A stretch of 64,000 nucleotides of DNA, taken from NCBI RefSeq assembly GCF_001668575.1, contig NZ_LZMD01000093.1:1-64000 (forward strand). Reading direction: 5' to 3'. Every line of letters starts with the position of its first letter. The first letter of the stretch is position 1. This stretch comes from Mycobacterium sp. 1164985.4. GTDB taxonomy: Bacteria > Actinomycetota > Actinomycetes > Mycobacteriales > Mycobacteriaceae. The notes under the pieces are model-generated. The model saw nothing but the letters and a program-made list of their open reading frames with translations. It was not told the DNA's origin and ran no database searches. The position numbers and the translations under genes were made by a program. Shown here one piece after another: positions 7,317 through 18,124 of this stretch.

Positions 7317-10109
7317 CTACGGCTGGTCCCCTGCAGGCGGCCCGCTCGGGCGCCCGATGTGCCGACCCAGCTCGGCTCGGGATTTGATACCCAGCTTGCG
7401 GTAGATGCGCGCGAGGTTGGCCTCGACGGTCTTGGGGCTGATGTACAGCTCCGCCGCGACGTCGCGGTTCTTCATCCCGGATGCGACGAGCTCCGCAACC
7501 CGCTGCTCGGAGGGCGTCAGCTCGCCGGTGCGTTGCGGCCCGACGTTCGCGCGCGAGAGCTCGGCACGAGCCCGCGCCGCCCACAAGGGGATGTTGAGGC
7601 GTTCGAAGAGCTGCAACGCCTCCTGAAGGTGGGCCGACGCCGATTCCTTCTTGCGCTGGCGGCGTTCGATCTGGCCGAGGATCAACAGCGTTCGCCCGCG
7701 CTCGAAGGGCATCGGCAGCCCCCGATGTGACGCGATCGCCCGCTGCGCCGCCTCGCGGGCGCCGTCGAGGTCGCCGAGCGCTTCGAGCAGCATCGCGCGT
7801 GACCGCGCGCCCACCGCGAGCATCCATTCCCGGTTCAGCCGGCGACCGTTTTTCTCCAGCGCCGCGGTCAGCCGCTCGGCGTCGGCGCGGCGGTCCAGGT
7901 GTATCAGTGCCTCGATCGCATCCGGCAGATAGCCGGCATTGGGCAGTTCGGTGGGTGTTCGGTCGGGGTCGAACTCCGAGAGCATGGGCTGGAGCGCGGC
8001 CGCCGCGGCCTCGTAGTTGCCGAGCGACACCTCGAGGAACGCCAGGGTGGCCCGGACTCGCTCGGCCATGCGGAATGTGCCGGTGGCCCTTGCGCATTCG
8101 AGCGCATCCTCGATCGCCTGGCGGGCGGCGGCCTCCTGCCCGGCGAACGCCGTCAACTGTGCCCGCAGGCTCTGGGTCAAGAACATCGCGGTGTTGCCGC
8201 CCAGTTGGCGGGCCTTGTCGAGGGCATCCTCGGCGACCAGGTTGGCCGTGACGAAGTCACCGCGCGCGATCGCGTTCGTCACGACGTGCTGGGAGACGAA
8301 CACGTGCTCGCCCTCCTCGCCCTTCTCCAGGCACCGCGCGCGTATCTTCTCGACGACCCCGCGCGCTTCGTCGAGCCTGCCGGTCCACTCCAGCAGCAGA
8401 GCGTGCTGCATGGTGGGCCGGAACACCAACGGTGCGTACGTCTCGGAATCCTCCAATCGCAGCGCTCGCTGCAACGCCTCCTCGTCGTAGCCCTGCCCGG
8501 CGGCGAACCGCAGGATGACCAGCATCCCGAGCGACATGCTGAGCAGGTGCGGGTGGTCCAGGCGCTCGGCGCGCGCGACGGCCTCCGCCGCGGTCTCCAG
8601 CCCCTGCTGCAGTTGATTTGCGTGAAACAGTGTGTAGGCCAACGTGATCAGGATCTGCACGCGCAGTGCCTGGTTGTCGTGTACCTCATCGAGCGCCTCA
8701 CGCAACAGCCGCGCACTTTCGATGAAGCCGGCCCCGTACAGTCGAACGACCGCCAGCCTGCTCAGCGCCTCCGCACGCAGCGCGCCCGTCGGCAGACTTT
8801 CGATGGCCTCCTCCAGCACCGCCGCCGCCCGCTCCTGATCGCCGGCGTCGAAATGGTGCAGCGCCGAACGCAACCGCCGTTCCGCGGTATCGCCGCCCAG
8901 GCCGATCGCCAGGTCCACCAGTTCGGCGGCGGCGGCGGGCGCGCCACGCACCCGCGCCGATTCCGCGGCCGTGTCGAGCGCGGCAAGGGTGAGATCGTCG
9001 CCCTTGGTGGTGGCCAGCGCCAGATGCCGTGCCCGCAGCTCGGGTTCGTCGACGATCTCGGCGAGCCGGCGGTGCATCGCGCGGCGGCGGCCGGGCGACG
9101 CCTGAGAATAGACGCCGCTGGCCAACAGCGGATGGGAGAACCGGATCCGGTTGCCGTCGATCGCGATGATGCCCTTGCTCTCGGCGATCTCGAGCAGTTC
9201 GACCAACCGGTCCTCGTCGCCGGTCGTCGCATTCGACACCAGCTCGACCGTCGGGACGGCGAGGCACGATGCGGCCAACAGCGCGTCGTGGACGTCCGTG
9301 TCGAGGCTGCCCAACCGGGTTCGCACGACGTCGGTCAGGGTGCGAGGCAGCGACGCGTCCATTCCCGGTGCCCGCTCATCGAGTGAACGCGCCAATTCGA
9401 TGGCATAGAACGGGTTTCCGCCCGAAACCTGATGGATCCGGCCGATGGTCGGACGCGAGAAGGGCCGCCGCAGCCGTGCTGAGACGGCGCGATGCAGATC
9501 CTGCACGTTCAACGGGCTCAATCGGATTCGGCGCACAGCGTCGGGCCGGGACAACTCGAGCCAGTCGTCGCCGGCGCCGTCGCCGACCTCGGCGCGCAGG
9601 CTGGCCAGCAGCCCGATGCGACCGGTGAGCCGTCGTACCGCGAACGCGATGACGTGCCTGCTCGAGGGGTCGAGCCACTGCAGGTCGTCGATCGCCAGCA
9701 GCACGGGACGGTCCTCGCTGAGTCGTTCCACCACCGCGAGGAACGCGGCGGCCACCGCGCGCTGGTCGGTCACCGCATCGTTGTCGGCCCGCAGGAGCAC
9801 CTGGTCCACCGCGAGGAGTTGCGGCGTCGGCAGGTCGGCCCACGTGCGCGGGTCGGCTTCCTCGAGAAGATCGGCCAGCGCGGTATAGGCGAGCACCGAC
9901 TCGGCCGCCGCCGGTCGAGTCGAGAGCACGTGAAAGCCACGCTGCTGAGCCTGCTCTACGACGGCCAGCCACAGTGTCGTCTTGCCGATACCGGCTTCCC
10001 CGTCGATCACTAACGCCGAGGGGCCGAGCGCCATGGAGTCCAGGAAGGCCGCGATGGCGCGCTGATGTGTCGACTGGCCGATCACAGTGTGTCCCGTGTC
10101 CCCTGGCAC
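7317..10109 (-). CDS. Large LuxR-family transcriptional regulator with AAA ATPase domain
   Basis: A 930-residue LAL/MalT-like regulator. Residues 37-45 (GEAGIGKTT) are Walker A and LLAIDDLQWLDPSS (about 138-151) is Walker B of a STAND/AAA domain. A long helical TPR-like middle region (about 350-850) would sense ligand or partner. The C-terminus holds a LuxR helix-turn-helix (LTPSEQRVAELVASGMKNRD through KTVEANLARIYRKLGI, about 866-915). Such proteins oligomerise on ATP and effector binding to activate transcription; the effector is unknown. GTG 10109 was taken as start. A near-identical architecture is encoded immediately upstream in tandem, pointing to duplication. Confidence 0.9.
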   Translation of the reverse strand: MPGDTGHTVIGQSTHQRAIAAFLDSMALGPSALVIDGEAGIGKTTLWLAVVEQAQQRGFHVLSTRPAAAESVLAYTALADLLEEADPRTWADLPTPQLLAVDQVLLRADNDAVTDQRAVAAAFLAVVERLSEDRPVLLAIDDLQWLDPSSRHVIAFAVRRLTGRIGLLASLRAEVGDGAGDDWLELSRPDAVRRIRLSPLNVQDLHRAVSARLRRPFSRPTIGRIHQVSGGNPFYAIELARSLDERAPGMDASLPRTLTDVVRTRLGSLDTDVHDALLAASCLAVPTVELVSNATTGDEDRLVELLEIAESKGIIAIDGNRIRFSHPLLASGVYSQASPGRRRAMHRRLAEIVDEPELRARHLALATTKGDDLTLAALDTAAESARVRGAPAAAAELVDLAIGLGGDTAERRLRSALHHFDAGDQERAAAVLEEAIESLPTGALRAEALSRLAVVRLYGAGFIESARLLREALDEVHDNQALRVQILITLAYTLFHANQLQQGLETAAEAVARAERLDHPHLLSMSLGMLVILRFAAGQGYDEEALQRALRLEDSETYAPLVFRPTMQHALLLEWTGRLDEARGVVEKIRARCLEKGEEGEHVFVSQHVVTNAIARGDFVTANLVAEDALDKARQLGGNTAMFLTQSLRAQLTAFAGQEAAARQAIEDALECARATGTFRMAERVRATLAFLEVSLGNYEAAAAALQPMLSEFDPDRTPTELPNAGYLPDAIEALIHLDRRADAERLTAALEKNGRRLNREWMLAVGARSRAMLLEALGDLDGAREAAQRAIASHRGLPMPFERGRTLLILGQIERRQRKKESASAHLQEALQLFERLNIPLWAARARAELSRANVGPQRTGELTPSEQRVAELVASGMKNRDVAAELYISPKTVEANLARIYRKLGIKSRAELGRHIGRPSGPPAGDQP

Positions 10110-10149
10110 CTACTCACAATTGCAGCTGAGCCTTAACCGGTCGACCCGT

Positions 10150-12884
10150 CTATACCCCTTGGCGGCCCCGCTGACCCATCGTGCGGGTCAGCTCGGCTCG
10201 GGAGTGGATGCCGAGCTTGCGGTACACCCGCGCGAGGGTGGCCTCGACGGTCTTTGCGCTGAGAAACAATTCACCCGCCACGTCACGGTTTGTCAGGCGG
10301 GCGGCCGCGAGTTCGGCGATGCGCAGTTCGGCCGCGGTCAGGGCGGCCGGCGCCGATGCGGCGGACCGGAGCCCATCGCGTGCGGACCTGGCGCGTTCCG
10401 CCCACACCGGCGTGCCCAGGCCGTCGAACGTGGCCAGCGCTTCGTTCAGGGTCGCCGCGGCGTCCGGCTCGCGAAGCCGGGCCTGCAACTGCCCGAGCAG
10501 CAGTTGGGTCCGCGCGCGTTCGAACGGCATCGCCAGCCGGGCGTGGTCGTCCAATGCCCGGCGCGCGCAGGCCACAGCCTCGTGGAGATCGCCCGCGGCG
10601 GCGTGCAGCATCGCCCGGCAGCGGCCGCCGACCGACAGCATCCACGCTCGATTGAGGCGACGGCCGTTGCGTTCCAATGCAGCCACCAGCGGTTCGGCCG
10701 CGGTCGTGCGGCCCAGCTCCACCAGCGCCTCGACCGCGTCCGGTACGAACGCAGCGGCCTGGATCTCGGTGCACTCCGGCGAGAGGCGCGACACGAGCGG
10801 TTCGAGGAAGTCCATCGCCGCTCCGTAGTTTCCGAGCGAGACCTCCAAGAACCCCAGCGCCGTCAGCGTCCAATCCTCGTGCCATGCGGTGCCGCTGCGC
10901 CGGCAGGCATCGATCGCGTCCGCCGCGGACAGCCTGGCCCGATTCTCGGCGCCGTCGTATGCGGCCAGCCAGGCCTGCAATACCAGGTTCAGCATCGCCG
11001 GGAACTCGCCGCCCAGTTGCCTTGCCAGATCGGTGATTTCGCGGGCCAGCCGTTTGGCCTCGGCAAGGTCGGCCCGCCAGATCCGGGTCAAGGCGACGTA
11101 GAATTCGATAAAGACCACCTCGCCCTCGGCACCCCTGTCGGTGCAGCGGCGCGAGATCTCCTTCATGCGCTCGTACGCGGTGTCGAGGTCCCCGATGCAG
11201 GCCAGCATCAGCGCGTGTTCGACGCTGGGCCGCAACATGATCGGGGTGAAGGTCTCGGTGTCTTCGAGTTCGAGCGCGCGGCGGATGTTCTCCTCGTCCA
11301 ACCCGCCACCGAGAAAGAACCCCATCGTCGCCCGCACCCCGAGAGCCAGGCTGAGCAGACCGGGAATGCCGAGCTCTTCGGCGCACCCCACGGACTCCTC
11401 GGCGCGGCGTCGACCGGCGACCGGGTCGCCGGTCATGAACAACCCGTACGCCAGCGTGGTGAGCATGATCGTCTTCGGCGGGCCGTCCGGATCGTCCTCG
11501 TCGAGCGCGGTCGCCAGCAGCTCCACCGCTTCGGTGTAGCCGTCGTCGATGAATCGCACCACCGCCAGCATGTGCCGCGCCTCCGCGCGCAGCGGTCCAG
11601 GCGCAAGCCCGGCGACGACGCCCTCCAGCAGGGCGCGGGCCCTGGGCGGATCTCCGCCGTCAAAGCAGTACGCCGCCAATCGCATCCGCCGTTCGGGGGT
11701 GTCGCCGCCGAGCGAGATGGCGAGGTCGATGAGCTCTGCCGCGGCGGCCGGGGCGCCGCGCGCATGGGCGGTCGCGGCCGCTCGCTCGAGCGAGGCGACC
11801 GTCTCCCGATGGCCGGCGGAGCCGTCGGTGGTCGCGGCGAGGGCGAGATGGCGCGCCTGCAACTCGGGCTCGTCGACGACTACGGCAAGCTTGTTGTGCA
11901 TACGCCTGCGCTCGTCGGCGGAGACTCCGGTGTACACGCCGGTTGCCAACAGGGGGTGCGAAAAGCGGATCCGGCTGCCGTCGATGAGGACGACGCCGTA
12001 CTGCTCGGCGGCCTCGAGCAGTTCGACCGCGTGCTCATGTTCGGCATCGATCGCGGCGGCCACCAGGTCGACGGTCGGTTCGGCGGCGGAGGCGGCAGCC
12101 AGCAGCGCGCGCATGGTCTCGGCGGTCAGCCCGCTCAGCCGCGCCTCGACCACCGCGGCCAAGGTATTCGGTAGCGGACCGTCGGCCTTGTCATCTGCCA
12201 CCTTGGCCAGTTCGATTGCGTAAAAGGGGATTCCGCCCGAGATCTGGCAGATGCGGGTCATCTTCGCCCGCGACAGCGGGCGTTCGAGATGCTGGGTGAC
12301 GACGGCCTGAAGCGCGCGGGACGTCAACGGTTGCAGGGAGATTCGTTGGGTGGCATCGGGCCGCCGCAGTTGTAACCAGGCGTCGTCGGCGGTTTCGCCG
12401 TCGGTGCCAGAGTGCCGAGCACGCCGACCGGCCCGGTGAGCCGACGGGCCGTGTACGACAACACATGCGAGCTGGACGGATCGACCCACTGCACGTCGTC
12501 GATGGCCAGCACCAGCGGCTGTCGAGCGGCCAGCTTCTCGACGATCGACAGGAACGCCGCCGCGACAGCGCGTTGGTCGGTGGCTGCGCCGTCGGCGCGG
12601 TCGGCCCGCCGGATCCGTTCGACGGCGCCGCGCTGGGCGGCCGGCAGATCACCGAACTCGGCGGTATCGACGTCGGCGAGCAGCGCGGTCAACGTGGCGT
12701 AGGCGAGCACCGACTGGGCGCCGGCGTTGCGGGCCGACAGCACGCGGAAACCGCGCCGGCCGGCGCGTTCGAGCGCCGCCTGCCACAGCGTGGTCTTGCC
12801 GATGCCGGCCTCGCCCTCGATCAGCAGGGCCGAGGGCGATTGCGATGCGGAGTCGAGGAAGTCCGCTACCGCTCTCTCCTCCAC
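10150..12884 (-). pseudogene. Frameshifted second LuxR/AAA regulator, paralogue of the neighbour
   Basis: The N-terminal part (12884 down to about 12410) encodes GEAGIGKTTLWQAA and LVLAIDDVQWVDPSSS, the same ATPase domain as the downstream regulator. At about 12400-12425 the frame changes: GPVGVLGTLAPT runs into an unrelated tail while the continuing homology (DGETADDAWLQLRRPDATQRI) is in another frame and stays open to 10150, ending with a LuxR helix-turn-helix (LTAAELRIAELAAARLTNRD). One indel explains this. The paralogue has a few extra residues at the junction, so a small deletion is also possible. The start also lacks about 10 residues. It may be a sequencing error or real decay; downstream of fumC by 34 bases. 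Confidence 0.8.
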
Positions 12885-12918
12885 CGGGCGTTCAGCCAGG
12901 GAGGGAGAGCGAAAATCC

Positions 12919-14343
12919 TTAGCGCTCGTCGTCTTTCACCTTGGCCATCGCCAACACATCGAGGCGCTTGTCCAGTTCCTCCTCGGACAGCTTGTCGCCG
13001 ATCAGGCCTCGATCGATGACGGTCTGACGGATGGTCTTCTTCTCCTTGAGCGCCTGCTTGGCCACCGCGGCGGCCTCCTCGTAGCCGATCGCGGAGTTGA
13101 GCGGTGTGACGATCGAGGGTGACGACTCGGCCAGCTCGCGAAGCCGGTCCTCGTTGGCCACCAGGCCGTCGATGCACCGCTCGGCGAACAACTTCGAGGA
13201 GTTCGTCAGGATCTTGAACGACTCGAGGATGTTGCGGGCCATCATCGGGATGTAGACGTTCAGCTCGAACGCACCGTTGCCGCCGCCCCACGTGATGGCG
13301 GCGTCGTTGCCGATCACCTGCGCCGCCACCTGCGTGATCGCCTCGGGGATGACGGGATTCACCTTGCCCGGCATGATCGAGCTGCCCGGCTGCAGATCCG
13401 GCAGCTGCAGCTCGCCGAGCCCGGTCAGCGGCCCGGAGCCCATCCACCGGATGTCGTTGGCGATCTTGGTGAGCGACACGGCGATCGTGCGCAGCGCGCC
13501 GGACGCCTCGACCAGTCCGTCGCGGGCCGCCTGAGCCTCGAAATGGTTGGCGGCGACCTGCAATTCGGCCAGACCGGTCTGGTCGCGCAGCACGGCGACG
13601 ACGCGTTCGTCGAAGTCGTCGGGCGCGTTGAGCCCGGTGCCCACCGCGGTGCCGCCGATGGCGAGTTCACCGAGGCGGGGGAGCGTCGCCTTGACCCGTT
13701 CGATACCGGCCTCGACCTGACGGGCATAGCCGCTGAACTCCTGGCCGAGCGTCACCGGAACGGCGTCCATCAGGTGTGTGCGCCCGGACTTCACCACGGT
13801 GCGCCACTGCCGCGCCTTGGACGTCAGGGATTCGTGCAGCACCTCGAGTGCGGGAATCAGATGGCGCACAGCGGCTTCCGTCGCGGCGATGTGCGTCGCG
13901 GTGGGGAAGGTGTCGTTCGACGACTGCGACATGTTGACGTCGTCGTTGGGGTGCACGGTCACGCCGTTGCGCGCCGCGATGCCGGCGATCACCTCGTTGG
14001 TGTTCATGTTCGAGCTGGTGCCCGAGCCGGTCTGGAACACGTCGATCGGAAACTGGTCGTCGTGAAGGCCGTCGGCGATCTCACCGGCCGCGGCGATGAT
14101 CGCATCGGCCTTCTCCGGTGCCAGCAGACCGAGGTCCTTGTTGACCTGTGCGCACGCGCCCTTCAGCAGGCCGAGGGCCCGGATCTGGGTGCGCTCGAGC
14201 CCGCGCCCGGAGATCGGGAAGTTCTCGACCGCGCGCTGAGTCTGCGCGCGCCACAGCGCGTTGACCGGCACCCGGACCTCGCCCATGGTGTCGTGCTCGA
14301 TGCGGTACTCGGTCTCGGTTGCGCTGTCTGACTCGACGCTCAT
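12919..14343 (-). CDS. fumC: Fumarate hydratase, class II
   Basis: Interconverts fumarate and malate in the citric acid cycle; oxygen-stable, iron-free class II enzyme active as a homotetramer. The 474-residue length is typical. The superfamily signature [11 protein letters not shown] lies at about residues 318-328, containing the mobile catalytic loop serine; [14 protein letters not shown] and [11 protein letters not shown] form further active-site regions. The gene lies just downstream of glpX in the same direction (23 bases), as with Rv1098c and Rv1099c, so the two probably form one operon. The start ATG was chosen because it gives the usual short acidic leader before [14 protein letters not shown]. 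Confidence 0.96.
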   Translation of the reverse strand: MSVESDSATETEYRIEHDTMGEVRVPVNALWRAQTQRAVENFPISGRGLERTQIRALGLLKGACAQVNKDLGLLAPEKADAIIAAAGEIADGLHDDQFPIDVFQTGSGTSSNMNTNEVIAGIAARNGVTVHPNDDVNMSQSSNDTFPTATHIAATEAAVRHLIPALEVLHESLTSKARQWRTVVKSGRTHLMDAVPVTLGQEFSGYARQVEAGIERVKATLPRLGELAIGGTAVGTGLNAPDDFDERVVAVLRDQTGLAELQVAANHFEAQAARDGLVEASGALRTIAVSLTKIANDIRWMGSGPLTGLGELQLPDLQPGSSIMPGKVNPVIPEAITQVAAQVIGNDAAITWGGGNGAFELNVYIPMMARNILESFKILTNSSKLFAERCIDGLVANEDRLRELAESSPSIVTPLNSAIGYEEAAAVAKQALKEKKTIRQTVIDRGLIGDKLSEEELDKRLDVLAMAKVKDDER

Positions 14344-14366
14344 GAATGTCCTTACTTGTCAGTGAT

Positions 14367-15395
14367 TTACGGCAAGGGGTAGACGGCGTTGCTGTCGCCG
14401 GTGAAGTCGATCGCGGAGTACTCGCTGAGCTTGGACAGGCGGTGGTACGCCTCGATCATTCGCACGGTGCCCGACTTGGACCGCATGACGATCGACTGCG
14501 TGGTGCAACCGCCGCTGTAGAAGTGCACTCCCTTGAGCAGGTCACCGTCGGTGACGCCGGTCGCGCAGAAGAAGACGTTGTCGCCGGAGACCAGATCCTC
14601 GGTCGTCAGCACGCGGTCGAGGTCGTAGCCGCGGTCGAGCGCCTTCTGGCGTTCCTCGTCGTCCTTGGGCGCCAACTGGCCCTGGATGGCGCCGCCCATG
14701 CAGCGGATCGCGGCCGCGGCGATGATGCCCTCGGGCGTCCCGCCGATCCCGGCCAGCATGTCTGTGCTGGTGTTCGGCCGGCACGCCGAGATCGCGCCCG
14801 CGACGTCGCCGTCAGTGATCAACCGGCACCGCGCACCCGCCTCCCGCACGTCGGCGATCAGCTGCTGGTGGCGGGGCCGGTCCAGGATGCAGACCGTCAG
14901 ATCGGAGACCGACACGTTCTTGGCCTTGGCCACCCGGCGGATGTTCTCCCCGATCGGGGCGGTGATGTCGATCGCGTCGACCGCCTCCGGTCCGACGGCG
15001 ATCTTGCTCATGTAGAACACCGCGGAGGGGTCGAACATGGTCCCGCGCTCGGAGACCGCGAGCACCGAGATGGCATTGGACAGGCCTTTGCTCATCAGCG
15101 TGGTGCCGTCGATCGGGTCGACGGCGAAATCGCACTCCGGTCCGTCGCCGTTGCCGACCTCCTCGCCGTTGTAGAGCATCGGCGCGTTGTCCTTCTCGCC
15201 CTCGCCGATCACCACGACGCCGCGCATCGACACCGAATTCACCAGCTCACGCATGGCGTCGACGGCCGCACCGTCGCCGCCCTCCTTGTCGCCGCGACCG
15301 ACCCAGCGGCCCGCGGCCATGGCGCCTGCCTCGGTCACTCGGACGAGCTCGAGCGCGAGATTTCGGTCTGGGGCTTCACCACGGGTCGGACTCAT
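14367..15395 (-). CDS. glpX: Class II fructose-1,6-bisphosphatase
   Basis: Hydrolyses fructose 1,6-bisphosphate in gluconeogenesis, which mycobacteria need when growing on fatty acids or sterols. The 342-residue protein has [30 protein letters not shown] and [15 protein letters not shown], the metal- and phosphate-binding motifs of the GlpX family (lithium-sensitive phosphatase fold). Start ATG 15395 ([11 protein letters not shown]) matches actinobacterial GlpX; upstream codons lie beyond the promoter. GACAAT sits 7 bases before the ATG, suggesting a leaderless transcript divergent from the DUF4245 gene. It matches Rv1099c in place and sequence type. Confidence 0.96.
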   Translation of the reverse strand: MSPTRGEAPDRNLALELVRVTEAGAMAAGRWVGRGDKEGGDGAAVDAMRELVNSVSMRGVVVIGEGEKDNAPMLYNGEEVGNGDGPECDFAVDPIDGTTLMSKGLSNAISVLAVSERGTMFDPSAVFYMSKIAVGPEAVDAIDITAPIGENIRRVAKAKNVSVSDLTVCILDRPRHQQLIADVREAGARCRLITDGDVAGAISACRPNTSTDMLAGIGGTPEGIIAAAAIRCMGGAIQGQLAPKDDEERQKALDRGYDLDRVLTTEDLVSGDNVFFCATGVTDGDLLKGVHFYSGGCTTQSIVMRSKSGTVRMIEAYHRLSKLSEYSAIDFTGDSNAVYPLP

Positions 15396-15449
15396 GGCCC
15401 AGATTGTCCCATTAGCGGGTCCGCGTTCGGGAGCTGGGATACTGGCAGC

Positions 15450-16121
15450 GTGACCACGCAACCGGCTCCTGCGCCACGCCGGCCGAATGAGGCCGGCCGA
15501 CCGGCCCGGGCCGCGAAGTCGCGGCTGCTGCATGACGGCCGGGACATGTTCTGGTCGATGGCGCCGCTGGTGGTGGCCTGCATCGTGCTGGCGGGAATGC
15601 TCGGGATGTGCTCGTTTCAGGCCGGCGGTCCCAGCCAGGGGCCGGTCCCGTCGTACGACGCCCCCGCGGCTCTGCGCGCTGACGCCGCCGCGCTGAAGAT
15701 CCCGATCCGGATTCCGGCGCTGCCGGACGGTTGGCAGTCGAATTCGGGTAGCCGCGGCGGAATAGAGGCCGGCCGCACCGATCCCGCGACGGGCCAGCCG
15801 CTGCGCGCCGTTAGCTCCACCGTCGGGTATCTCGCGCCGAGCGGGCTCTACGTGAGCCTGACCCAGAGCAACGCCGACGAGGAGAAGCTGGTCGGATCGC
15901 TGGACTCCGATGTCGTGCCCACCGGGGTGCAGGATGTCGACGGGGTCAAGTGGGTGGTCTATGAGGGCAGCGACAGCGACGGCAAGCCCGCCGAACCGGT
16001 GTGGACCGCGCGGGTGACCGGACCGACGGGACCCGCACAGATCGCGCTGACCGGCGCCGCGAACGCCGGCGACTTTCGTACGCTGGCTGCGGCGACGCAG
16101 TCCGCGGCGCCCCTGCCCTAG
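15450..16121 (+). CDS. DUF4245 family membrane-anchored protein
   Basis: A 223-residue protein of the actinobacterial DUF4245 family (position of Rv1100). A proline/arginine-rich cytosolic N-terminus of about 40 residues is followed by one transmembrane helix ([18 protein letters not shown], about 38-55) and an extracytoplasmic domain of about 165 residues. Typical family features are [14 protein letters not shown] and [10 protein letters not shown]. Function is unknown. GATACT lies 6 bases before the GTG start, again a leaderless arrangement, and the gene is divergent from glpX with 54 bases between the starts. Confidence 0.8.
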   Translation: MTTQPAPAPRRPNEAGRPARAAKSRLLHDGRDMFWSMAPLVVACIVLAGMLGMCSFQAGGPSQGPVPSYDAPAALRADAAALKIPIRIPALPDGWQSNSGSRGGIEAGRTDPATGQPLRAVSSTVGYLAPSGLYVSLTQSNADEEKLVGSLDSDVVPTGVQDVDGVKWVVYEGSDSDGKPAEPVWTARVTGPTGPAQIALTGAANAGDFRTLAAATQSAAPLP

Positions 16122-16135
16122 ATCACGGGGAGACC

Positions 16136-16945
16136 ATGACCGCCGCCGATGCCGCTCCGGAAGCCGACCTCACCGGTTGGGCCGCCGCGCCCTTCACCGC
16201 CGCCGGCTACACCCACGACGTCTACCGCAAGGGTGAAGGGCCCGGCGTCGTGCTCATCCCCGAGATGCCCGGCGCCCATCCCGGGGTGCTGGCCCTCGGC
16301 AACCACCTCGTCGACGCGGGGTTCACCGTCGCCATCCCCTCGCTGTTCGGCACCCCGGGCGCACCGCCGATGCGGCCGGGCATGGTGCCGGTGATGGTGC
16401 GCGGGTGCGTGGCCAAGGAGTTCGCCGCGTTCGCCACCAAGGCCGACCGTCCCGTCGCGCACTTCCTGCGGGCGCTGGCCCGCGATCTCAACGAGCAGAC
16501 CCCCGGCAAAGGGGTCGGCGTCATCGGGCAGTGCTTCACCGGTGGCTTCGCGTTGGCCGCGGCAGTCGACGACAGCGTGCTCGCCCCGGTGATGAGCCAA
16601 CCCTCGCTGCCGTTGCCGCTGACGCCGAAGCAGCGCCGCGACCCCGGACTGTCCGAGGCGGAGCTGCGGGTCATCGAGCGCCGCGCCGCCGACGAGGGCT
16701 TGTGCGCGCTGGGGTTGCGCTTCAGCGGTGACCGGCTGGTGCCGTCCGAGCGCTTCCAGACGCTCAAGGAACGGCTCGGGGACGCGTTCGAGGTGATCGA
16801 GATCGATTCGGGCAAAGGTAACGAGCACGGATTCGGCCCGACGGCGCATTCGGTGCTGACGCTGGAACTGCGCCAGCGGGAGGGGCATCCGACCGATGCG
16901 GCGCTCAAGCGCGTCGTCGCGTTCCTCAAGGAGCGACTGGTTTAG
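16136..16945 (+). CDS. Dienelactone hydrolase family alpha/beta hydrolase
   Basis: A 269-residue cytosolic alpha/beta hydrolase. [14 protein letters not shown] places a cysteine nucleophile in the GxCxGG elbow, the dienelactone hydrolase type, and [11 protein letters not shown] near the C-terminus supplies a histidine. [19 protein letters not shown] is the oxyanion region. The substrate cannot be inferred; family members open lactone rings of aromatic degradation products or act as general esterases. The ATG is preceded by GGGGAG. It follows the DUF4245 gene by 14 bases and may be cotranscribed. Its 3' end overlaps the convergent AI-2E transporter gene by 20 bases. Confidence 0.82.
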   Translation: MTAADAAPEADLTGWAAAPFTAAGYTHDVYRKGEGPGVVLIPEMPGAHPGVLALGNHLVDAGFTVAIPSLFGTPGAPPMRPGMVPVMVRGCVAKEFAAFATKADRPVAHFLRALARDLNEQTPGKGVGVIGQCFTGGFALAAAVDDSVLAPVMSQPSLPLPLTPKQRRDPGLSEAELRVIERRAADEGLCALGLRFSGDRLVPSERFQTLKERLGDAFEVIEIDSGKGNEHGFGPTAHSVLTLELRQREGHPTDAALKRVVAFLKERLV

Positions 16946-18113
16946 GTTTCGGCTCGGCCTTCGATTTACCCCTGGCCTCCTTGATGCGGCGGCCCAACCA
17001 CCACAACGGGTTTCGGCGCTTGGGCTTTTCGTCGTCGCTGTCGGGCCGTCGCATCGGCACGCCCTTGTACTCCTCGAGATAGACGCTGATCGTGGTGACG
17101 ATGACGATCATCAACACCGGGCCGATCACGATGCCCCATGCGCCGAACATGCTGATGCCGGCGAACACGGCGAGCAGCATGAGCGCGGCGTCGAGACGCG
17201 CCTCGCGCGGCACCAGGATAGGGCGCAGGAAGTTGTCGATGTTGGTCACCACGATCAGGTGGAACAGGACCACGAAGACGCCGCCGAAGACGTTGCCGAA
17301 CAGGATCATTCCAATACCGAACGGGATCGTCACGATGCCGCTGCCGAGCGGGATGACCGACAGCGCCGACAACAGCACGGCGAACAGGAAGAAGCCCTGA
17401 TGGAACCCCGCGAGGTAGATCGACGCGGCACCCGCAACGCCCTGACACACCGCGATGACGAACTGGCCCATCACGGTGCCCTTCACCATCGCGCCCATCT
17501 TCGCCATGTAGACGTCTGTGATCTCCTCGCCGAGCGGGTTGAGTTGGCGGATCATCGCCACCACCCGGTCGCGGTTCGTCAGCAGCGACACGAACACGTA
17601 CACGAACAGGATCGCCGCGGTGATGCCGCCGAACAGGCCGCCCGCCGCGCCCTGCAGCAGGCCGAGCAGCCACTGGCCGGCCTCCTGGGCGACCCGCGCC
17701 ATCGAACTGCGCAGCGATTCCGGGGTGACCGTCGTGTCGATGTAGGGCACGCGGCGGAGCAGGTCGTTGACGAGATGCAGTGCGCGGTCCCCGAGCGCGG
17801 ACAGGTCGGTCCGGCTGACCCACTCCGCCACCCGCTCGACCATGGTCGTGATCTGGACGACGGCCAGCGTCACGAACAGGCTCAGCGGCACGATCACCGC
17901 CGCGAATGCCGCCAGTAGGGTCAGCGTCACCGACAACCCGCTGCCCATCCGCCTGTTGAGCCGCGCGTACAGCGGTGAGAACAGGTACGCCGCCACCGCG
18001 GCCACCACAATGAGGATGAAGTACCCGCGCAGGAAGTAGGCGCCGAACGCAATCGCGATGACGGTCGCGACGGCCAGCGCGCGGCGTTGAGGCAGCGAGA
18101 ACTCGGTACTCAT
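16926..18113 (-). CDS. AI-2E family transporter (DUF20 permease)
   Basis: A 395-residue integral membrane protein with about eight helices: two near the N-terminus (about 14-60), one around 65-85, and a group from about 150 to 345, including the family region ILVPREARLDAALMLLAVFAG. The C-terminal 50 residues are basic and proline/lysine-rich and should be cytoplasmic. Family members are linked to export of autoinducer-2 or to sodium/proton antiport; the mycobacterial substrate is unknown. It corresponds in place to Rv1101c. It lies 11 bases downstream of the two-SDR unit in the same direction, so it may share that transcript. Confidence 0.88.
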   Translation of the reverse strand: MSTEFSLPQRRALAVATVIAIAFGAYFLRGYFILIVVAAVAAYLFSPLYARLNRRMGSGLSVTLTLLAAFAAVIVPLSLFVTLAVVQITTMVERVAEWVSRTDLSALGDRALHLVNDLLRRVPYIDTTVTPESLRSSMARVAQEAGQWLLGLLQGAAGGLFGGITAAILFVYVFVSLLTNRDRVVAMIRQLNPLGEEITDVYMAKMGAMVKGTVMGQFVIAVCQGVAGAASIYLAGFHQGFFLFAVLLSALSVIPLGSGIVTIPFGIGMILFGNVFGGVFVVLFHLIVVTNIDNFLRPILVPREARLDAALMLLAVFAGISMFGAWGIVIGPVLMIVIVTTISVYLEEYKGVPMRRPDSDDEKPKRRNPLWWLGRRIKEARGKSKAEPKPKPVAP

Positions 18114-18124
18114 TGCCGCTATGT

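Noticed and set aside
14346-15449. Long plus-strand frame leading into the DUF4245 gene
   Set aside because: It is antisense to glpX; the real gene starts at GTG 15450 after a -10 element.
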